From Deltaproteobacteria bacterium (GTDB taxonomy: Bacteria; Myxococcota; Myxococcia; Myxococcales; 40CM-4-68-19): a stretch of 6,407 nt of DNA. Shown piece by piece: positions 4,633-6,407 of this stretch. How positions within the stretch are numbered: position 1 is the stretch's first letter; each line of letters begins with the position of its first letter. The notes under the pieces are model-generated. The model worked only from the letters and a program-made list of their open reading frames with translations, did no database searches and was not told the origin of the DNA. A program made the translations under genes and the position numbers. Location of the stretch: the NCBI GenBank assembly GCA_018266095.1, contig JAFEBC010000170.1, forward strand, positions 1 through 6,407, in the 5' to 3' direction.

Positions 4633-5814
4633 GTGTCGGTGGCGAAAGACACAGCAAAGGACCCGGTGGCTGCCGAGGCGTCTCGTGAGGCGCAGTTGGT
4701 GGGCGCGGCGGACGCGGGCTTCACCGCCTACTACCGCGAGGCCGGCCTGACCAAGGTGCTCGCGCCCGTGGTGGGCTCGTTCGCCATCCTCGTGTTCGCG
4801 CAGAACCGCCTGCACCATCAGGACTATCTGCTCGGCTCGCTGGGCGTGTTCCTGGCCGTGTTCGTGCTGTCGACCATCACCTCGCAGACGCCGTGGGGCG
4901 CGCGGCGTGGGGCCCGCGGCGAGGCCAAGGCGCTCCTGCGCTCGGGCGAGAAGCTGCTCAAGAAGCACAGGGCGCAGCTCCAGGAGCCGGCGGCGAAGGA
5001 AGTGGAATCCGCGCTCTCGGCCGTCCGCACGTCGCTCGCGGGCGACAAGGCGCTGCCCACCGTCGAGACGCGCGCGGTGCTCGACCAGAAGCTCGACCAG
5101 CACCTGGGCTTCGCCCGCAAGTCGGCGGCGCGTGAATATACTGAGAGTATTGGCGGCGCCATCCTGGTGGCCCTGCTGCTGCGCGCGTTCGTCTTCGAGC
5201 CGTTCCACATCCCCTCGGGCTCGATGATCCCCACGCTGCTCGTGGGCGATTTCATCTTCGTCAACAAGATGGCGTACGGCCTGCGCATCCCCTTCACGGA
5301 CCCGTCCAAGGTCCACAAGATCTTCGAGGGCATGCCCAAGCGCGGCGACGTGGTGGTCTTCATCGTCCCCAAGTCGCCGGACCTCGACTACGTCAAGCGC
5401 GTCATCGGCCTGCCGGGCGACACCATCGAGGTCGACGACAACGAGGTGTGGGTCAACGGCATCAAGCTCAACCACGAGGGCCAGTCCGACTACCACTACA
5501 CGGAGCACTCCGAGTACACGGACACCGACCTGGACCTCACCGCGCAGAACTTCCACGAGGACCTGTTCGGCGTGAAGCACGACATCATCACTCGCGGGGA
5601 CCCGTCGTACAGCCGCAACGGCAAGTGGGTGGTCGAGCCCGGCAAGGTCTTCATGATGGGCGACAACCGCGACAACTCGCTCGACAGCCGCGTCGAGAAC
5701 GGCATCGGGCAGATCCCGCTCAGCTACCTCAAGGGCCGCGCGAGCAGCATCTGGATCTCGTTCGGCGGGCCGCACGCGATCCGCTTCGACCGCTTCTTCA
5801 AGTCGGTCCGCTGA
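4633..5814 (+). CDS. lepB: Signal peptidase I with N-terminal extension
   Basis: This is the inner-membrane serine protease that removes signal peptides from Sec and Tat substrates. The catalytic part starts at about residue 168. A membrane span (173-188) is followed by PSGSMIPTL with nucleophile Ser197, the general base Lys255 in DYVKRVIGLPGD, and the box E motif GDNRDNSLDSR (343-353). The Ser-Lys spacing of 58 is close to the 55 of E. coli LepB. The insertion between boxes D and E (about 278-335) is acidic and Tyr/His-rich. At 393 residues it is longer than the E. coli enzyme (324). The extra length is N-terminal: two hydrophobic spans (about 42-57 and 65-83), then a charged, helix-prone segment (88-166) rich in Lys/Arg. 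That gives three spans with N-terminus and linker in the cytoplasm and the active site outside. Translation begins at GTG, 3 bp after the lepA stop, with a good SD. Residues 167-173 are encoded by an unusual AT-rich codon run. Confidence 0.96.
   Translation: MSVAKDTAKDPVAAEASREAQLVGAADAGFTAYYREAGLTKVLAPVVGSFAILVFAQNRLHHQDYLLGSLGVFLAVFVLSTITSQTPWGARRGARGEAKALLRSGEKLLKKHRAQLQEPAAKEVESALSAVRTSLAGDKALPTVETRAVLDQKLDQHLGFARKSAAREYTESIGGAILVALLLRAFVFEPFHIPSGSMIPTLLVGDFIFVNKMAYGLRIPFTDPSKVHKIFEGMPKRGDVVVFIVPKSPDLDYVKRVIGLPGDTIEVDDNEVWVNGIKLNHEGQSDYHYTEHSEYTDTDLDLTAQNFHEDLFGVKHDIITRGDPSYSRNGKWVVEPGKVFMMGDNRDNSLDSRVENGIGQIPLSYLKGRASSIWISFGGPHAIRFDRFFKSVR
5137..5151. repeat. AT-rich inverted repeat inside lepB
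   Basis: ATACT-GAG-AGTAT (5138-5150) is a perfect 5-bp inverted repeat in a local AT-rich patch of an otherwise GC-rich gene. It overlaps TATACT (5137-5142), a 5-of-6 match to a -10 box, but no matching -35 is visible 16-18 bp upstream. Confidence 0.4.
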
Positions 5815-5820
5815 GCCTGC

Positions 5821-5841
5821 CGCCGGGTCCGACCTCCGGCG
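5821..5841 (+). terminator. Weak stem-loop after lepB
   Basis: CGCCGG (5821-5826) pairs with CCGGCG (5836-5841) around a 9-base loop, seven bases after the lepB stop. There is no T-tract, so intrinsic termination is doubtful; it may only mark the end of the lepA-lepB message. Confidence 0.25.
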
Positions 5842-5903
5842 CGGTGCAATCGTCCACCCCCGATCGGCCCTGGATTCGCCCTCGTGCGCGCGCGATCTCG
5901 CGG

Positions 5904-5909
5904 TATCCT
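5904..5909 (+). promoter_or_regulatory. -10-like element for the small membrane protein gene
   Basis: TATCCT (4 of 6 to TATAAT), the same hexamer as before the lipoprotein gene, ends 6 nt before the ATG at 5916. No Shine-Dalgarno sequence precedes that ATG, and the expected transcription start falls on the A of the start codon. The -35 region (CTCGTG at 17 bp) is poor. A small inverted repeat, CGCGA-TC-TCGCG, lies just upstream at 5891-5902. Confidence 0.4.
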
Positions 5910-5915
5910 CGCCAG

Positions 5916-6368
5916 ATGCTCAACGCCGCGCCCGACCGAACGAAGGACACCCGCCCGCGCGGCATCTCGGTCATGGGCGTCATCCTGCTCCTGCTCATCG
6001 CCGGGGGCGTCTACTGGATCATCGTCTTCGGCGGCGCCTACTGGGAGAACCACGAGGTGAAGTCGGTCGTGCACCAGGCCGCGAACATCGCGTACCAGCA
6101 GCCGAGCGACGCGGCCATCCGCGACTTCATCGTCAAGAAGACGCAGGAGATGTTCGAGTACGAGTACGAGGAGTTCGGCCAGCGCAAGAAGGGCTACCGC
6201 ATCGAGCTGCACCCGGAGGACATCCAGATCGAGCGGAACCTGGTGCCGCCGTGGATCCACATCTCGCTGACGTACACGCGCATCATCCAGCCGCCGTGGG
6301 GGCAGCAGGAGAAGCAGCTCGACTTCTCCATCTACGTCGAGCAGGACCTCTCGCCCGTGAAGTGGTGA
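5916..6368 (+). CDS. Small single-span membrane protein, DUF4845-like in position and layout
   Basis: The product is 150 residues. The basic N-terminus (1-16, ending RPRG) leads into one membrane span (about 20-41), then a segment with a probable helix (VKSVVHQAANIAY, 48-60), IRDFIVKKTQEMFEYEYEEFG (68-88) and beta-strand-like stretches up to the C-terminal Trp150. This order matches the DUF4845 proteins encoded directly after lepB in many gamma- and betaproteobacteria: a short cytoplasmic R-G-[IM]-S start, a span, an IRD helix and a beta-rich periplasmic end. I recognise no close sequence identity, so the family call is inference. The RGIS start also resembles a type IV prepilin cleavage region, but the Glu at mature position 5 is replaced by Gly. 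The frame stays open far upstream inside lepB, but residues there have the character of a shadow frame. The ATG at 5916 is preferred because of the -10-like element and the normal membrane-protein N-terminus. It follows lepB by 101 bp. Confidence 0.8.
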   Translation: MLNAAPDRTKDTRPRGISVMGVILLLLIAGGVYWIIVFGGAYWENHEVKSVVHQAANIAYQQPSDAAIRDFIVKKTQEMFEYEYEEFGQRKKGYRIELHPEDIQIERNLVPPWIHISLTYTRIIQPPWGQQEKQLDFSIYVEQDLSPVKW

Positions 6369-6390
6369 CCATCGGAGCGTCTGGGCGCGC

Positions 6391-6396
6391 TAGACC
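6391..6396 (+). promoter_or_regulatory. Possible -10 element at the right edge
   Basis: GC-TAGACC repeats the hexamer of the lepA promoter candidate and ends 8 nt before a GTG at 6405-6407, the last three bases of the window. It could serve a downstream gene with a leaderless GTG start. No clear -35 is seen, and the gene itself, if any, is outside the window. Confidence 0.25.
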
Positions 6397-6407
6397 AGGC
6401 TGAGGTG

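Noticed and set aside
2800..5775. 991-codon open frame on the minus strand opposite lepA and lepB
   Set aside because: It lies wholly opposite two certain genes. Its composition (runs of Val, Leu, Arg, Asp, His) is the usual product of reading GC-rich codons backwards. No domain or start signal is seen.
5448..5915. Long N-terminal extension of the small membrane protein into lepB
   Set aside because: The frame is open, but residues there are a shifted reading of lepB with Arg/His/Gln/Pro-rich composition. The ATG at 5916 gives a normal membrane-protein start.

Overview
This is a GC-rich chromosomal window, by eye well over 60% GC with strongly G/C-ending codons. It looks like a myxobacterium or a close relative (Myxococcota, formerly Deltaproteobacteria). 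The case rests on codon use, a lipoprotein with Asp-rich repeats, a secreted TolB/CsgG-like protein with two C-terminal membrane segments, and the style of the housekeeping proteins. No sequence here fixes the genus. The content is chromosomal housekeeping and envelope genes. I see no mobile element, CRISPR array, phage gene, tRNA or rRNA.

Layout, left to right. Bases 1-341 are the 3' end of a plus-strand gene whose product ends in a peptidoglycan-binding SPOR domain. A 122-residue stand-alone cupin follows at 349-717, very probably co-transcribed; it resembles the type II phosphomannose isomerase domain. Converging on it is a minus-strand lipoprotein gene (1410-763) whose product carries about six D-x-[DN]-x-D-G repeats. 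Divergent from that, across 82 bp, is a secreted or membrane-anchored protein (1493-2665). It has a CsgG/TolB-like N-terminal domain, a Thr-Gln/Thr-Pro linker encoded by 18 hexanucleotide units, a possible PEGA-like domain and two C-terminal hydrophobic segments. Its stop codon lies inside a perfect 22-bp palindrome.

The second half is the conserved lepA-lepB pair: elongation factor 4 (2824-4629) and signal peptidase I (4633-5814), three bases apart and probably translationally coupled. After a 101-bp gap comes a small single-span membrane protein (5916-6368). Its position and shape recall the DUF4845 proteins that follow lepB in many proteobacteria. A -10-like element sits at the right edge, possibly for the next gene.

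A recurring theme is start-site architecture. Genes inside translational units (cupin, lepB) have purine-rich Shine-Dalgarno sequences overlapping the upstream stop. Three genes that begin new units (the lipoprotein, the secreted protein and the small membrane protein) lack one and instead have a -10-like hexamer 6-8 nt before the ATG, as expected for leaderless transcripts. The most notable signals are this start pattern, the palindrome across a stop codon, the hexanucleotide repeat, the AT-rich patch inside lepB at its domain boundary, and the pilin-like small protein. I found no clearly undescribed multi-gene system.
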